From: Melitaea cinxia
Lineage: Eukaryota > Arthropoda > Insecta > Lepidoptera > Nymphalidae
Assembly (NCBI RefSeq): GCF_905220565.1
Contig: NC_059408.1
Location: 10,354,508 to 10,418,507, forward strand
Direction of reading: 5' to 3'
Length of the DNA stretch: 64,000 nucleotides
The notes under the pieces were generated by a model. The model was not told the origin of the DNA, did not search any database, and saw only the letters and a list, made by a program, of their open reading frames with translations. The position numbers and the translations under genes are program-made. Within the stretch, counting starts at the first letter, position 1, and each line of letters begins with the position of its first letter. Below are positions 10,364 through 23,053 of this stretch, piece by piece.

Positions 10364-10760
10364 TGACAAGATACAACAAAATAACCATTTCCACTAAGCG
10401 GGCTCCGATGCGCCTCCCGCCCAGTGCGCCGCCTCCTGTACACAACCGCGACTTTGTATGCGTCAGAGAGAGACGGCAATATGCGACCCGATCGGCTTGT
10501 GTTTATCTTGTCCGTCATCTCAGAATCGTATTTACTGATTATACATAGATTTATAGGTATCGGTTCGGTCGCCATAACTGATCGCATCGGTAAATGTGCA
10601 TCCTGTGATCCTGTCAGACTAATGTATCTCTGCAACGTTGACCATCATTTCGACATGAATGAACTTTCTTAACTATCTACAAGCGTAGTCATTTTGTATA
10701 CAAACGTAATGACATTTTTATACAATCGGTTATAAAACGTTAAAATTAATTTTAAAATAT
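10364..10760 (-). promoter_or_regulatory. Probable twist 5' UTR and proximal promoter
   Basis: Immediately upstream of twist the base composition rises (10380-10640) and then drops again, as expected for a leader and proximal promoter. A TATA-like word (GTATAAAAA on the minus strand) lies at about 10712-10720. No clear initiator was found, so the transcription start is not fixed. Confidence 0.3.
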
Positions 10761-12409
10761 AAACTTTAAACAATTTTTGTAATATTATTAATATCTATAT
10801 ATTGCTGATATTTTAAGCGATCACAAAAAAAAACATACAAAATTCGGCGCCACCCTTGCTTGTAAGTTTTTATGTCGTCTCGTCGTTCCGTCGATCGCTC
10901 GTATTAGGTCCTAAAAATATCCTTGACGTAATCGGACCAAGAAGTCGATCCCACGGGCAGACCCGCTACCATCATGCCTTTACACAAATAATATAAATAT
11001 TTAATATACATATTTGTCTAGCGCTCGACAGATTGCTCTGACGGGAGTCTGGACAGTATCAAAGGTAAGGCGGTAATACTAAAAGAACTCTATGGATGTG
11101 TTTAGTATCACAGCAAAATATTAAATATTATCATTTTTACTTTAATGTTTTTGTTAAAGTAAGAATTGGGTTTATTTTTCTTTTAGTAAATCTAAACAAT
11201 TCTATAAAGGTTATCTACGTTGCATAAATAATTGAACAATGTAGACAAATTTCATTCTTTCAAAACACGACGCATTGACATCGTTTCTATAATATAATTA
11301 AAAAAAAAAATAGTACAAAGTTTTAAGTTCGTAAGTAGGTACAATTGTGCTTGCTCGTTGTTCAAAGAAGCAAATTTTAAAGCTAACCGACTTCCTACAT
11401 CTTTTGTTGTTACTACATTTTTATAACTTGTACCTATACTTATTTACTCATAAAACAATTTAATATGTATACCTATATCATTTTGTTTAATAAAGTATTT
11501 TATATTGCCTTTAATACAATTGAAGATATACATACATATTTATGTAGGTATATCTTTATTTTAAAGATCGTTGTTAACCTTTTGACCGCCGTAGTCACCT
11601 ATACTTGACAAGGGCTCGCGAGTCCTGTGCGCCAGCGACGTCTATAGCGTAACAATGTTATTTCTAAACATCTTAAGTGATGTCACTGTTAAATGTATTT
11701 TAACTAAATTAAAAACCTAGTAAATAATAAAATATGTATGGTATAAGTATCGAACTCAAACGCTATACCTAAGAATGACCCATTAAGGAAAAAAGCATTC
11801 AAAATACTTTAACCAACACATAGGTAGATAATTTAGTTTAACATGTAAAGTGCCAGAACTTGAAGATCTATTTTTGTTGTTAACAATGAAATCAAAATTG
11901 AAGTACTTACTTAATTCTTTAATTTTTCATAACTATTGATCTAGTACTTTCCTTGTTGTATTATCATTTTGTATCCAATATTTATTAAACCCTCAAAAAA
12001 AAAATCCAATAAAAGAAAACTCACGTAGGAAACATTTTTAAAAAGTATCCGTCACAAATGTTCCTTATCTCGAATTCTCGACACACTATTAGATGTTTTG
12101 AATTATTTTTGTACATGTAAGGGTTATTTACTTTTTGGGGTATTTCGGGAATAATTACCAACCGCAGCAGTGACGTCGAACTCGACGAAATATTAATAGG
12201 ATCATCCTTATTGAATACATATTTTTACTTTATACACTGGAGTACAACTGAGAATTATATCCATTGTATCAGAGCTATTTTTTTTTACGTTATAACTTCA
12301 ATTGCTTAGTAATTATAGTATGTAATTATACTATTTAGTAAGTAATACCTATATGAGCGCTAGTCGCGGTGACTAGACACACTAACACCCACCTAACACT
12401 TGTGTCTAG
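10761..12409. other. AT-rich intergenic DNA upstream of twist
   Basis: Mostly AT-rich with short GC-richer islands at about 10848-10980 and 11580-11660. These islands have no long ORF and may be regulatory or old repeats. No element ends were seen. Confidence 0.4.
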
Positions 12410-12575
12410 TACACCGACGACAAGGACGACGCAATCGGCCACTTCGTCAGAAGACTGGCAAGGAAAGGAAGAAGGAATGCTTCGTGGAGGGCTGGAAGCA
12501 AGCCGTAGGCAAATCCTCGAGCTTATTGAGGATGTGCTCGCAAAGCTGGCAGCGGGCGCTAATTTAGAAAAATGA
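12410..12575 (+). CDS. Small unrecognised open segment, possible terminal exon
   Basis: A balanced-composition stretch in AT-rich DNA, open to a stop at 12575 and preceded by a possible acceptor (TTGTGTCTAG) at about 12400-12409. The predicted C-terminus is amphipathic and helical (RRQILELIEDVLAKLAAGA). No domain is recognised, and no partner exon or clear poly(A) signal was found. It could be a real exon, a transposon fragment or chance. Confidence 0.22.
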
Positions 12576-13006
12576 GTGTGGCCGTCGACAGTGCGGTAAA
12601 TTAACATTATAGAGCATAAATTATGTGAAAAATATTAATGTAATGTATAAAACATGTAGTGTGTTATAAATAGCAATGCATAGAGCATGTAGCATGAAAA
12701 AAAAAACATAGTCGTAAAAAATTATCTTAATTATTAACCTACATAAATATATATATGTATATATAGGTATATATATCTCTTACGGTCAGTTTTGGACTCA
12801 CCATCGAATTAGAGAAAATAAGCTATAGTTCGCAATTTGAGCATGCAGTGTTGAAAATAATTCAACGTTTTGAAAATAAAAATGTAAATAAAAAAGGCAT
12901 AGCCACTTAAGAGCCCATGGATGTTTAAAATTATATTTAAAAACAAAATACCTACCTATATGAATTCTTTATTAACATAATTATCTAAAAGATCTCTTTT
13001 TAATAA

Positions 13007-13301
13007 TCTATACATTTATACAAATAAATAAAATTGGAGTGTCTGTTTGTAATATTAAAATAACCGCTTTTTACTAAATGCATAACACTGTGCATATATA
13101 CCAAAATTTACATTACATTTTTAACAATTTTTGTCTGTCTGTCTGTCTGTTTGTTCCGGCTAATCTCGAAACGGCTGGACGGATATTGACCGAACTTTCA
13201 CTGGCTACTTTTATTTTAGGAATTTATTTATTTTATAACTGCGAACTGAACAACAGCTTTTTTGCTAAATTCCACAGGGACGAAGTCGCGGGCACAGCTA
13301 G
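13007..13301 (+). mobile_element. Non-autonomous Helitron
   Basis: The start TCTATACATTTATACAAATA is preceded by A. The end is a hairpin-like GACGAAGTCGCGGGCACAG followed by CTAG and T. The A|TC...CTAG|T insertion pattern is that of Helitrons. It includes a (TCTG)n stretch and no ORF. Confidence 0.72.
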
Positions 13302-13749
13302 TAGTATACACTATTTGTAATATGCCTTATTTTATCATATCGCGATTGCTGGCCAAATTTTATTGTTTGTATTTAGAATAAATTCGTAGTTATTAGCGAT
13401 ATAACTATAACGATTTCCTAATAAAGAACAATTTTTTTTAAAGAATCACTATAGTGTGGGCGTCGTCGTTTCCCTGCAATGGTAAATTAACTGCCGGTGT
13501 CCGTAGAAGAAAGCCGCTTTGTGTTAAGGCGTGAGAAACAACACCAGACAACAGCTTAGAATCATTTTTTTATATGTTTGAAAAATTTATTTTGTTTCTT
13601 TAAATGATCTTTAAACAACCGTATATGCTATGGCATTATTGCTACGGTTTATTTATTATTTTGTCTCCAAAAATCATGCTACCTGTCTCATACTTTTTAG
13701 AAACTGGCTAAAATCCTTCTATACGTGTCTAAATTTTATTATAATATGT
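13302..13749. other. Unassigned spacer
   Basis: No gene or defined element was seen. A GC-richer patch at 13450-13560 has no ORF. Confidence 0.35.
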
Positions 13750-13980
13750 AATTATATTTGCTCGCAAACTAAAAAAAAACGTACTTCAATTTAATCGACC
13801 AGTAATACAACGTAGGTAGACGAAAAAATAGTCAAGTAAATACGCGTTATCACAGATTACTCATAAAGTAGTCATCAGATCTCGATCATATTTAAATGGG
13901 ACCGCAAGACAGGCCAGTAACATACATAAAAAAAATAAAGTTGAATTGAGAACCTCCTCCTTTTTTTAAGTCTGTTAAAA
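13750..13980 (-). repeat. 'ACCGACTTC' repeat, copy 3, internally deleted
   Basis: Inverted copy with both ends (TTTGCTCGCAAAC and GAACCTCCTCCTTTTTTT), but with most of the middle missing: about 230 bp instead of about 610. Confidence 0.72.
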
Positions 13981-15319
13981 TCACTAATCAAACTAAATTT
14001 ACCTATCGTCGTGCGCTTTGGGAAGAAACATCTTACGTCAAAAAAGTATTATATAGGTACATAATAATATTCCTCTGTATCAAAAATAATTATTATAATA
14101 ACAAAACTTATTTTAATGTTTTAAAGAATTATATAGCTTATTTATTTATTTCTTTGAAGTAATATATAATAAGGACTGTATTTTAAAACTGATTCGATTA
14201 TGTAACTACATATAGTATTTTTTATAAAAACGATTTTAATACGAAAATATATCAAAGTGTAAACATTATTAAAACAAGTTTTTTTTTTATTTTTGTACCA
14301 AAAATTAGTTTAATACGAACACTATGTTTATTACCTACTGTTTAATTTTTGAAGGGTTTCTATCTTTTAATTTACAGTTACGGTAGGTATACCTAGATAG
14401 GTACATACATTTTTATCTACAATCTATCTATGTATACTGCTATAGATATAACTATTCTATATTGAGCTATTTTGTTTAAAGGTATCATAGGATTTTATAC
14501 AAAAGTGTCAAATGTTTTTGCAAGACTAAAAATTCCTTTTTAATTACGTATGACTCACATTGACAGCATCTGGTGAACACTTGGGGAACCTCTTCAATAT
14601 TTTTGTTCCATTCATAAATTCAAATGTTCTTACCGTTATCTAAACCTTCCCGGTTTCTCACGTCCTGAGTTTTATTGCGACAAATTTAACAATTGAAAGG
14701 AACCTGGACGTTTGATTGCATTGGATTCGTTAAAAGAATAAATAAATATTTTAATTAAGATACTGTTACATTACAGAGTTTAATTGTAATTACACTTCAT
14801 GTGACATATTTTAAGTAATTTAGTTTAAACTAATTAAAGAAAGCGTACAATATTTTGTACGTTTTAACTTCATTAAAAATATCACCTACTTATTATGGAG
14901 ATAAAATGTGTATGAAAAGGAAACTCGTCAATTTCATATAGTCTACCTGTAATATAATTGTGAAATTTCATTAAAATAAGTAGATGACGAAACAGATTTC
15001 GCAAAAATGATTAGTATCCGAGTATGATTTGACTTTGATCCACCGTGCACGTAGAATGCGTCATTCCCTCTTCAGCAGTGGTACAGATGTTTTAACCAAG
15101 AAAGAGATTAACGCCTAGCAAGTTTATTTTGTTAAGAGTTTTACGACACCACCGTTTATTTTCAAACTTTACAAGTTTCGTTTGTAAGTGACACCTGCTT
15201 GAGATAACTAGGCTTGTTAAACGATTTTTGAGGGCTCTACAAATCTGGCTCTACTTTACTTCAGTACTAAACTGTACCAAGCCCTGTTATTATGAACGTT
15301 TTTAAAATTTATTAAAAAG
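13981..15319. other. AT-rich intergenic DNA
   Basis: Long AT-rich stretch without coding signal, RNA gene or recognised element ends. Confidence 0.4.
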
Positions 15320-15512
15320 TAGCTACGCCACGCGGTTTCATTCGCACATTCTCTGATCCCGTGGGAATGTCGGGATAAAAAACGTACGAGTTATTCTAGA
15401 TCTCCAGTTATCTATGTACCGAGTTTCATTAAAATCGGTCCAGCAGTTTTTTCGTTAAAGAATACTAAACATACATACATCCTCACATTTTCGCATTTAT
15501 AGTATTAGTAGA
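15320..15512 (-). mobile_element. Non-autonomous Helitron (decayed 3' end)
   Basis: On the minus strand it starts TCTACTAATACTATAAATGCG and includes the internal phrase ACCGATTTTAATGAAACTCG common to these elements. It ends at a degraded GTAGCTACT instead of CTAGT. Confidence 0.6.
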
Positions 15513-15856
15513 TAAAATGTAAAATATGATGCAATACAGCTAAAAATTACCTACAAGTAAACCGAAATGCGACAGTAATATACTCACGTGGTAATTTTCT
15601 TATTTAAAAGTGTTATTGATATAACTATTCTAGAGCAAAGAACAACTAACAGTTTGTAAAGTCCCATACAGTTTTAGCCGCCATCATTTTATGATCATTT
15701 ATATTGATAAATGTTTGTATGTATATGCTTACTTTTCCACTTCTAGAGATAATACTGCTATTTGCTATCTAACAGTACAACATCGCTTCAGTTTATCGCA
15801 GTCCACTGTTGTAGCTAGGCCTCCCCAAGTTTGCGCCAATTATTCCGGTTATTTTT

Positions 15857-16463
15857 AACCGACTTCCAAAAAAGGAGGAGGTTCTCAATTCGACTGTTTT
15901 TTTTTTTATGTATGTTACATCAGAACTTTTGACCGTGTGGACCGATTTCGACAAATTTTGTTTTAATCCAAAGGTGGTGTGTGCCAATTGGTCTCATTTA
16001 AATTTATTTGAGATCTAACAACTACTTTTCGAGCTATATCTAATAATGCGTTTTTACTTGACGCTTTTTTCGTCGACCTACGTTGTATTATACCGCATAA
16101 CTTTTTATTGGATCTACCGATTTTGATAATTCTTTTTTTGTTGGAAAGGGGATATCCCTAGTTTGGTACCATGATAAGGAAACCAGGATCTGATGATGGA
16201 ATCCCAGAGAAATCGAGGGAAACTCTCGAAAATCCGCTGGAAAATTTTACTGGGTGTACCGATTTTGATAATTTTTAATTTAATCGAAAGCTGATGTTTA
16301 TCATGTGGTAACATATAAATTTTATCGAGATCTGATAACTACTTTTTGAGTAATCTTTGATAACGCGTAGTTACTTGACTATTTTTTCGTCGATCTACCT
16401 TGTTTTACTCGTCGATGTAATTGAAGTCGGTTTTTTTTTCCTTTGCGAGCAAACACAATTATT
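15857..16463 (+). repeat. 'ACCGACTTC' repeat, copy 4 (complete)
   Basis: Complete copy from AACCGACTTCC to CAAACACAATTATT, closely matching copy 2 with a shorter T run. It abuts the retrotransposon debris that begins at about 16465. Confidence 0.85.
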
Positions 16464-16637
16464 TTTTTGTTATCGCAAGGGAACCCATTTACGGGTGATA
16501 TCCAGGACGCCCGGGCAGGCAGTCCTAAACCGTATGTCAACTCCAGCACTCGGTTGGCACTCCAGTGACAGGCTGGCCTCGGCGAAAAAGCCAGACTTCT
16601 CCTCTATGGGGACTGTTTGGCTCACCTCTGAACAATC

Positions 16638-17393
16638 ATAATGGCAACAACAGCGATCAATTCTAGAGAGGTACAGGGTTTTCCAATCCGTATACTTTCC
16701 GATAGTAGATCGGTCCTGCAAGCCCTGCAGAGCGACATTATGACATCAGGGCTAATATACGAGTGCCATCGAGCTCTGACGAAGGTAAGTGAAACAAACA
16801 GCACTACCCTTCATTGGATCAAGGGCCACAGTGGATCGCGAGGCAACGACGCGGCCGATCGACTGGCGAGAGAGGGATCGGAGTTAAGGGTCTACGGACC
16901 TGAACCCATTCTGCCTTTGCCTTTCGGATGGTTGCGCAGCCAGCTGCGACAGAACTCCAATATAATGCACCAGGAATATTGGACAAACCTGCAGGCAGAC
17001 CAAGAAAGCTCTTCCGAGGATCAACCCAGGATTGTCCCGCAAACTTCGCGGTTATGGGAGAGCGTACTGGTCGGGACTCTTACCGGATTGCCTTGCTTGA
17101 CAAAAACTTACACAATTTAGGTGTTATATAGACAGCCCCCTATGCAGAGCGTGCATGGAGGAAGAAGAAACGGCCTCACATATCCTGCTGGAATGCGGTA
17201 GTGTGGCGAACTACGGGGCACTACACCTCGGGACACCGAGGTCGCTCCAGGAAGTCGTCGGCAACGTGAAGGGTCTGCTAGACTTCCTTAAGGAGCTAGT
17301 CTGGCACGAATAGTGTCCACAGCCAGTTACGCAAAATAGGCGCTTGAAGACGTCGAGTTGCGGAAAACAGCCCGTGCCTAACAACAACAACAA
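16638..17393 (+). mobile_element. 5'-truncated LINE insertion with 15-bp target-site duplication
   Basis: The word CACCTCTGAACAATC occurs at 16623-16637 and again at 17394-17408, flanking a 756-bp insert that ends in (AAC)n. A truncated 5' end, a repeat tail and a variable-length duplication are the hallmarks of target-primed insertion. The insert encodes the C-terminal part of an ORF2 closely related to that at 1-3580. Confidence 0.88.
16641..17313 (+). pseudogene. LINE ORF2 C-terminal fragment: RNase H and zinc-binding tail
   Basis: The first segment holds an RNase H domain (SDSRSVLQALQS, then KGHSGSRGNDAADRLAREG). A frameshift lies between about 17040 and 17130. The second segment continues CRACMEEEETASHILLEC, a zinc-binding-like motif, and ends HE-stop at 17311-17313. 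It aligns throughout with the ORF2 at 1-3580, so it is a diverged sister element. It cannot be functional: endonuclease and RT are absent. Confidence 0.8.
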
Positions 17394-17529
17394 CACCTCT
17401 GAACAATCCCGACGACGCCATGTCTAGCAGGACCAGGTTTCCATCCCGGCCCGACACGGGCACAGGGGCGTTACTGGAGGCGCATTAAGTAGCGCCAAAT
17501 TAAGTTCACGTCAAATTAGTTCCCAACAT

Positions 17530-19210
17530 TTAGATCTCAATTCTTTGAACCTCCATTTTTCTTCTTCTGTTGTCATAGATGACGCAACTAAGTTACGTAT
17601 AAAAAATCAACTCTCTACGACGATAACTCTTGATGTTCCTACTGTCTTGTTTAGCCAGTTTTCCGAATGTGATGTTAAGAGTAGCATTCTCGCAATTAAA
17701 TTTAATTCTGTTGGATCGGACAACATTAGTCGCAACAAGATTATCGCCCTAATTGATATTCTATGTCCAGTTATCACATTTATTTTTAATTTTTCCATCT
17801 CAACTAACTCTTTTCTTTTCTTTGTGGAAAGATGCTGACAATATTCCTCTACCTAAAAAAAGTACTTCGTGTTCTTTATCTGAATATCGTCCCATTTCCA
17901 TCATTCCATTTCTTTCCAAAGTTCTTGAGCATTTTGTAGATCAGCAGCTTAGCAATTTCCTTCTAAATCATAATCTCCTGAATCCCTTCCAATCCGGCTT
18001 TTGTCCTGGACATAGTACGACTACTGCGTTAATTAAAATAACTGATGATATCAGGTCGAATATGAACAACCAAGGAGTCACGGTGTTGGCGCTGTTGGAT
18101 TTTACATAATAATGCATTTAATACCGTGGACTTTGACTTACTGTCAGATACTTTGTATACTCTTAACATATCTCCTGAGGTGACTGAGTGGTTTCAAAAT
18201 TACTTGCGAGACCGCTGACAACGAGTCAGGGTTAACGACTCCTTTTTTAATTTGAGTGCGGTCAGTGCTGGCGTACCGCAAGGTGGCGTGCTTTCCCTCT
18301 CTTATTTTCTATCTCCATCAATTCCATTAGCAAAGTTATATCTTCTCTCTACCATCTTTATGCTGACGATCTCTAAATCTACACACACTGTACTATTGAA
18401 GAATTACCACGAAGTGTCTCTATTATCAATGGTGATTTATTATAAGTTGCTAATTTAAGTAAATCCTTTGATTTAACGGTCAATCCAGGGAAAACGCAGG
18501 CAATTATAATAGGATGCTCTAAATTTATTTCTCGCATTAATAAATCACAACTACCTCCAATAATTTTTGATGGCGTTGAAATTCCATACAGCGATAAAGT
18601 GACTAACTTGGGTATTATATTGGATCAAAATCTCTCTTGGTGTCCACAGATGTCTGAATTAAGTCAAAAAGTTTTTCAACTGTAGGATCACTGCGCAGGC
18701 TGCAGAATTTTCTTCCTACTTCCATCAAAATTGCGCTTGCACATAGCATTCTCTTATCTATGCTTGATTATGCTGACACTACTTATCTTGACATTACTAA
18801 GGAACAACCTAATAAGCTTGAGCGCATTCAGAATTTATGTATCCGTTTCATATTTGGCCTACGCAAATATGATCACATCTCTGATTTTCGCAAAAAACTC
18901 AAATGTCTCCCAGTTCGCCTTCGCAGGAATACTCACATACCTACTTATTTTGTTATATTGTATACTATTTAATCCTGCTACTCCTTCTTATCTACGTGAA
19001 CGTTTTAAGTATCTCACCGAGTCTCATGAGCGAAGCCTTCGCTCCGGTGATAGTTTACTTCTTAAAATTTCTCCCCACTCCACTACTTTCTATACTAAAT
19101 CATTTACTGTCCAAGCTGCTCGGCTTTGGAACTACCTACCTTTGCCCATCAGACGCGTTGAATCCCTTCCGATCAAGAAGTCTGTAAAACACAATTTCCT
19201 TCAATTTTAA
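17530..19210 (+). pseudogene. Decayed jockey/CR1-like reverse transcriptase
   Basis: RT motifs in order but in several frames: a YRPISIIPFLSKVLE block (about 17885), SGFCPGHSTTTAL (about 18000), GVPQGGVLS (about 18270), YADDL followed at once by a stop (about 18357-18372), and the C-terminal LDYADTTYLDITKEQPNKLERIQ segment (about 18760). Multiple stops and frameshifts separate them. No endonuclease is seen upstream, so the copy is 5'-truncated or overwritten. No tail or target duplication was identified. Confidence 0.8.
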
Positions 19211-19394
19211 TCTAGTCATATATTATCTCCTGTCCTCACTTTGAATCTTATCACAATAATTCGTTAACTATCGTCTATGTGTCTATGTCTATTTCAATTT
19301 TCCATTTATATATGCCACGTACGTACACATACGTTATTTTAATTTTTTTACATTATTTATTTGTCTAAATATATTGTATATGTTTAGGTAAAAC

Positions 19395-19583
19395 TGTACA
19401 CCTAAACCATCTACATATACCATTTCCTTTGCCCGAGGTGGCCTTATTTCTCGCAGTAAGACAATCCGCCCAAACCGGGGCCCCGTACGTCGCCATACTC
19501 CGGCAGACTCCGGAATATAGCTTGGCACAAATATTCGTCACTAATTCCAAACTACATAATTGTGCCGTTTGCAGTTGAAACAC
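19395..19583 (-). pseudogene. Fragment of R1-like LINE RT (post-YADD region)
   Basis: The minus strand reads CRSMATYGAPVWADCLTARN, the conserved segment after the RT core of R1-type elements; a related segment is at 53312-53590. It is isolated with no neighbouring RT sequence. Confidence 0.6.
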
Positions 19584-19937
19584 TTGAACCTTGCAGTAGC
19601 AGTGCTAATTTTTTTAAAGCGATTATTCTTTGTCTTATTGCCTCCAATTGTGATAAGAGGGTTGGTGAATTTTTTGCCCAAAGAATCGGCAGATCTCAGG
19701 CAGACCAGCCAGCATTCTTAAGCATTCCACGCGGATGTGGTTTATATTATAACTATCTGCAAATATTTAGTTCTTAAGACTTAGGTTGTGAATTGAATTG
19801 AATGAGACTCAAGTAATAAATATGTATAATATTGTAAAATTTCGAAATATATGCTATGTACATAACATTTGTTCTTATATAAAAATTTCGTTTGAAATCT
19901 AATATCCGTAACCGTAACTTTCGAAACTAACGGATAA

Positions 19938-20112
19938 TCTATATACCTATAAATAAAAATGAATGTTGCTAAGTGCATAACTCGAGAATGGCTCGACCAA
20001 TTGGGTAATTTATTTTTTTGCATGTTCCTTAAAGGCCACGGAAGGTTTTAATACCTACTTTAAAAAAAATACTATCAACTTTTGACATAAAAAAGTATCT
20101 CCGGGCAGCTAG
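19938..20112 (+). mobile_element. Non-autonomous Helitron
   Basis: Starts TCTATATACCTATAAATAAA after A and ends CCGGGCAGCTAG before T. The middle (GAATGTTGCTAAGTGCATAA, GGCTCGACCAATT) matches the inverted copy at 25105-25279. Confidence 0.75.
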
Positions 20113-21282
20113 TTAGAAATAATTTAATATCTGTAGTGTGTAGCTATAACCAAAAACAAATATTTGAATATTTAAATAATATTAATGTCGTATATTATTC
20201 AAATGTTATGTGGTTTTTCGTAAACGAAATTTTATATTCGTAACATTTCTTGTAAATTCTACCTTGGTGCATACTTCTAAAGTACGAAAAAAGGTGGTTC
20301 CCACGTAAACTTATTTCACATCTGCGAGCAATATGCCAAAAATAATGACCGAGGTGACCATTGTTTCATAATAAAAACGAAGATTAGGTTCTAAACGGCA
20401 ATATTGTAATGAATAATAAAATGTCTTGGAAATGTTCAGTGCCATAAAACATCTGCGAGCCTTCGGCAGCTGTGGAAAAAAAGTACGTCACACGTGTGCC
20501 CGATCTATAGACTAAACCTATTACCTGTTCGGTTACATTGATAAGCAACTATTGTTCTGTGTTCGCAACTTTCATATTTAAACAAGTACTATTTAACATC
20601 TGGTGAACTTTCGACAATTTAAACAAAACTTTTATTTTTAAACTTACAAAAATTTAAGACTTACAAATGTAGTAAAAAGTCTCGATTGTAATATTTGTAT
20701 TCATTGCTTGCAAACGATATCTTTTTTTTGCTATTTGTGTACTAACCGGCTTAGCCATGGATATTACAAAAATAAAAACTATTTTTTATTCAATTACAAT
20801 TAATTCATTCAGACGTTTAAGAACATAATTATCCGCCAAACCTCAGTGGAGCAGTATTGTGGATTAAGCTTCGAACCAGAGAACTATGTGTTACAGTCTA
20901 ATGATGTGGGTTACAGTCTGAATCAGTCAATCCACAATTCTAAGCGAGTATTTTTAAATAGATTTACATTTCATACTCATAATTCAATAGAAATATTTTT
21001 AAAATAATTAAAAACCCTTTAGCACGGATAAAACAATCATAATAAACAAAACAAAATGAATATCAAAATTCATATAAAGTATTATTTTGATATTTATTTT
21101 GTAAGTACGTGTGAAACTCGTACAGGACTATAGCTACGGATTTCAGGGTACACCTCCAGCGAGCGAGCACAGATGCGTCCCATGTGTGTTGCTCTCTCTC
21201 GAAGCCGACGACGCTCCAATGCGTACTCCATTGCTCGTATTTTTCAGGGACAATCTAGTTTGGTTACTTCTATTTATTAAAA
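20113..21282. other. Intergenic DNA with a SINE 3' fragment
   Basis: Mostly AT-rich. At about 20828-20880 the words TATCCGCCAAACCTCAGTGGAGCAG and GTGGATTAAGCTTCGA-like sequence resemble the 3' part of the tRNA-derived SINE at 24196. A GC-richer patch at 21140-21240 is unassigned. Confidence 0.4.
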
Positions 21283-21566
21283 TCTAATATATAAAATTTT
21301 CGTGTCGCGGTGTTTGTAGTTAAACTCCTACGAAACGGCTCGACCGATTTTCATGAAATTTTGTGTGCATATTGGGTAGGTCTGAGAATCGAACAACATC
21401 TATTTTTCATCCCCCTAAATGTTAAGGGTAGTCCACCACTAATTTTTTTTCATTTTTAGATAAATTATTTATTTTTTATTTTATTATGGTTTGGCGTTGA
21501 AAAATACATACAAACCCATTTTTAAATAGCGTTTAGCGGCAAGACAACGTTTACCGAGTCAGCTAG
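21283..21566 (+). mobile_element. Non-autonomous Helitron
   Basis: Starts TCTAATATATAAAATTTTCG and ends AACGTTTACCGAGTCAGCTAG before T. The same family occurs complete at 47282-47596 and as a 5' stub at 55583. Confidence 0.8.
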
Positions 21567-22861
21567 TACTAGTATAAAATAATAAATCATAGACACAAAT
21601 AACTAAAAATAATAGAATCTTTTTTTATTCATTTCATAGATAGTTAATTATATTATACTACTTACTACTACTTATTAAATTATATATGTTATGCTTTATT
21701 GTATTATTTAATATTATTATATTATTAGTATTATGTTATGATATGTAATGTTATATTATATTATTTGTTTTTTTTTAATTTTAATTACACCTACACACTA
21801 TACTCTTTTGCCGGACCAAGGTTGGCTGGTAGAAAATGGATTAGCGTTAAGCCCGCCTTTTGTACACATTTGTATTACTGTTTTTATTGTACAATAAAGA
21901 ATTTAAATAAATAAATATAATTATTTATATACTTAATTTGTAATTGCAGGTGGTTGCATTTCCGTTGTTATGAAATGTTGATGAATTCTTTACACAAACA
22001 TTTATATTCGAACCGATTATCTGTGATTGTACAAATATTAATTTTTGATCGTTACGTCTTCTCACTTTCAATAAGGGTGGTAAATAAATCTTTAACAATC
22101 CTTGTAGAGACATCTATTAACACCAACCAATGTGTACACTTCGTAGTTCTCACTGTTATACTATTCTTGAAAAAATCCAATCAAGGTCACTGTGTTATAA
22201 GTGCGTTTTATATAAGTTGAGTGAAATCAGCAACATATCATCAAAAAAGCTAACATAATTTGATAATAAAATCGGGAATGTTGTAAAGATGCTAGCACGC
22301 GTAGTCAAGTAGTGTAGAAGATTAACTTCCAAACCTTTTTCTAAAATAGATTTGACCAGCAATAGGGCCCTTATAGGCTATAATTTCAGTAATCAGTACC
22401 TAAGTCAGCCATTTTTTTTTGTTATCTTTATACTATTTCTATAGCTCCTTTTCCTAATTAGTAGATATATCCTAATTAGAGCGGTAGTGTGGTCATAGAA
22501 ATGTCACCCCGCATTGTCCGGCGCGTTCACACAATTGTTTTGTTTCAGCAGATGCATGTAACGCAACCCCACTGGCTTACCTACTCGGAAACATGCCAAC
22601 TACCTAATTACATGCCTTTGGCTAAACTAAACATCAAGCTATTTGTCCATTGATTGTATTCGTTATATTATTTGATTGTGAAATCTTTTAGTTTATTCAG
22701 AATTATATAGTATTAACAAATATTAATCTTGCTCCTGAAAATTTCGGTAATATAACATATTTAATTGTATAATTTTTTATTACCATACATACAAGGATTA
22801 TGAAATTGTTTATTAATTATTATTAACGTCAACACAAAAAAAAAAAACGAATCATCTGAAG
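21567..22861. other. AT-rich intergenic DNA
   Basis: TA-rich low-complexity DNA (about 21650-21780) followed by unassigned sequence. No convincing ORF, RNA gene or element ends. Confidence 0.4.
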
Positions 22862-22987
22862 TAAAACTAACGAAACGTAACTCTCTCTCTTTCCGTCTTA
22901 ATTATCTTATATCGCCCTCTCAACTTCCGTTCGTCTCGCCCGATCACACTTTTCGAAACGCTCTCGTCACGCAATCTCCGGCTTAAT

Positions 22988-22990
<3 letters not shown>
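22862..22990 (+). repeat. Dispersed repeat 'ACGTAACTCTCTC', copy 1 (interrupted by the R1-like insertion)
   Basis: Phrases ACGAAACGTAACTCTCTC, CTCTCAACTTCCGTTCGTC and GATCACACTTTTCGAAACG recur at 34425-34535 (same strand) and at 36470-36640 (opposite strand). The copy resumes after the R1-like insertion at 23941 (CTAACTCAAGCGTGCG). Not coding. Confidence 0.65.

Positions 22991-23053
<63 letters not shown>

Noticed and set aside
10224..10635. Several 60-90-codon ORFs on both strands upstream of twist
   Set aside because: GC-richer 5' UTR and promoter sequence with overlapping frames and no domains.
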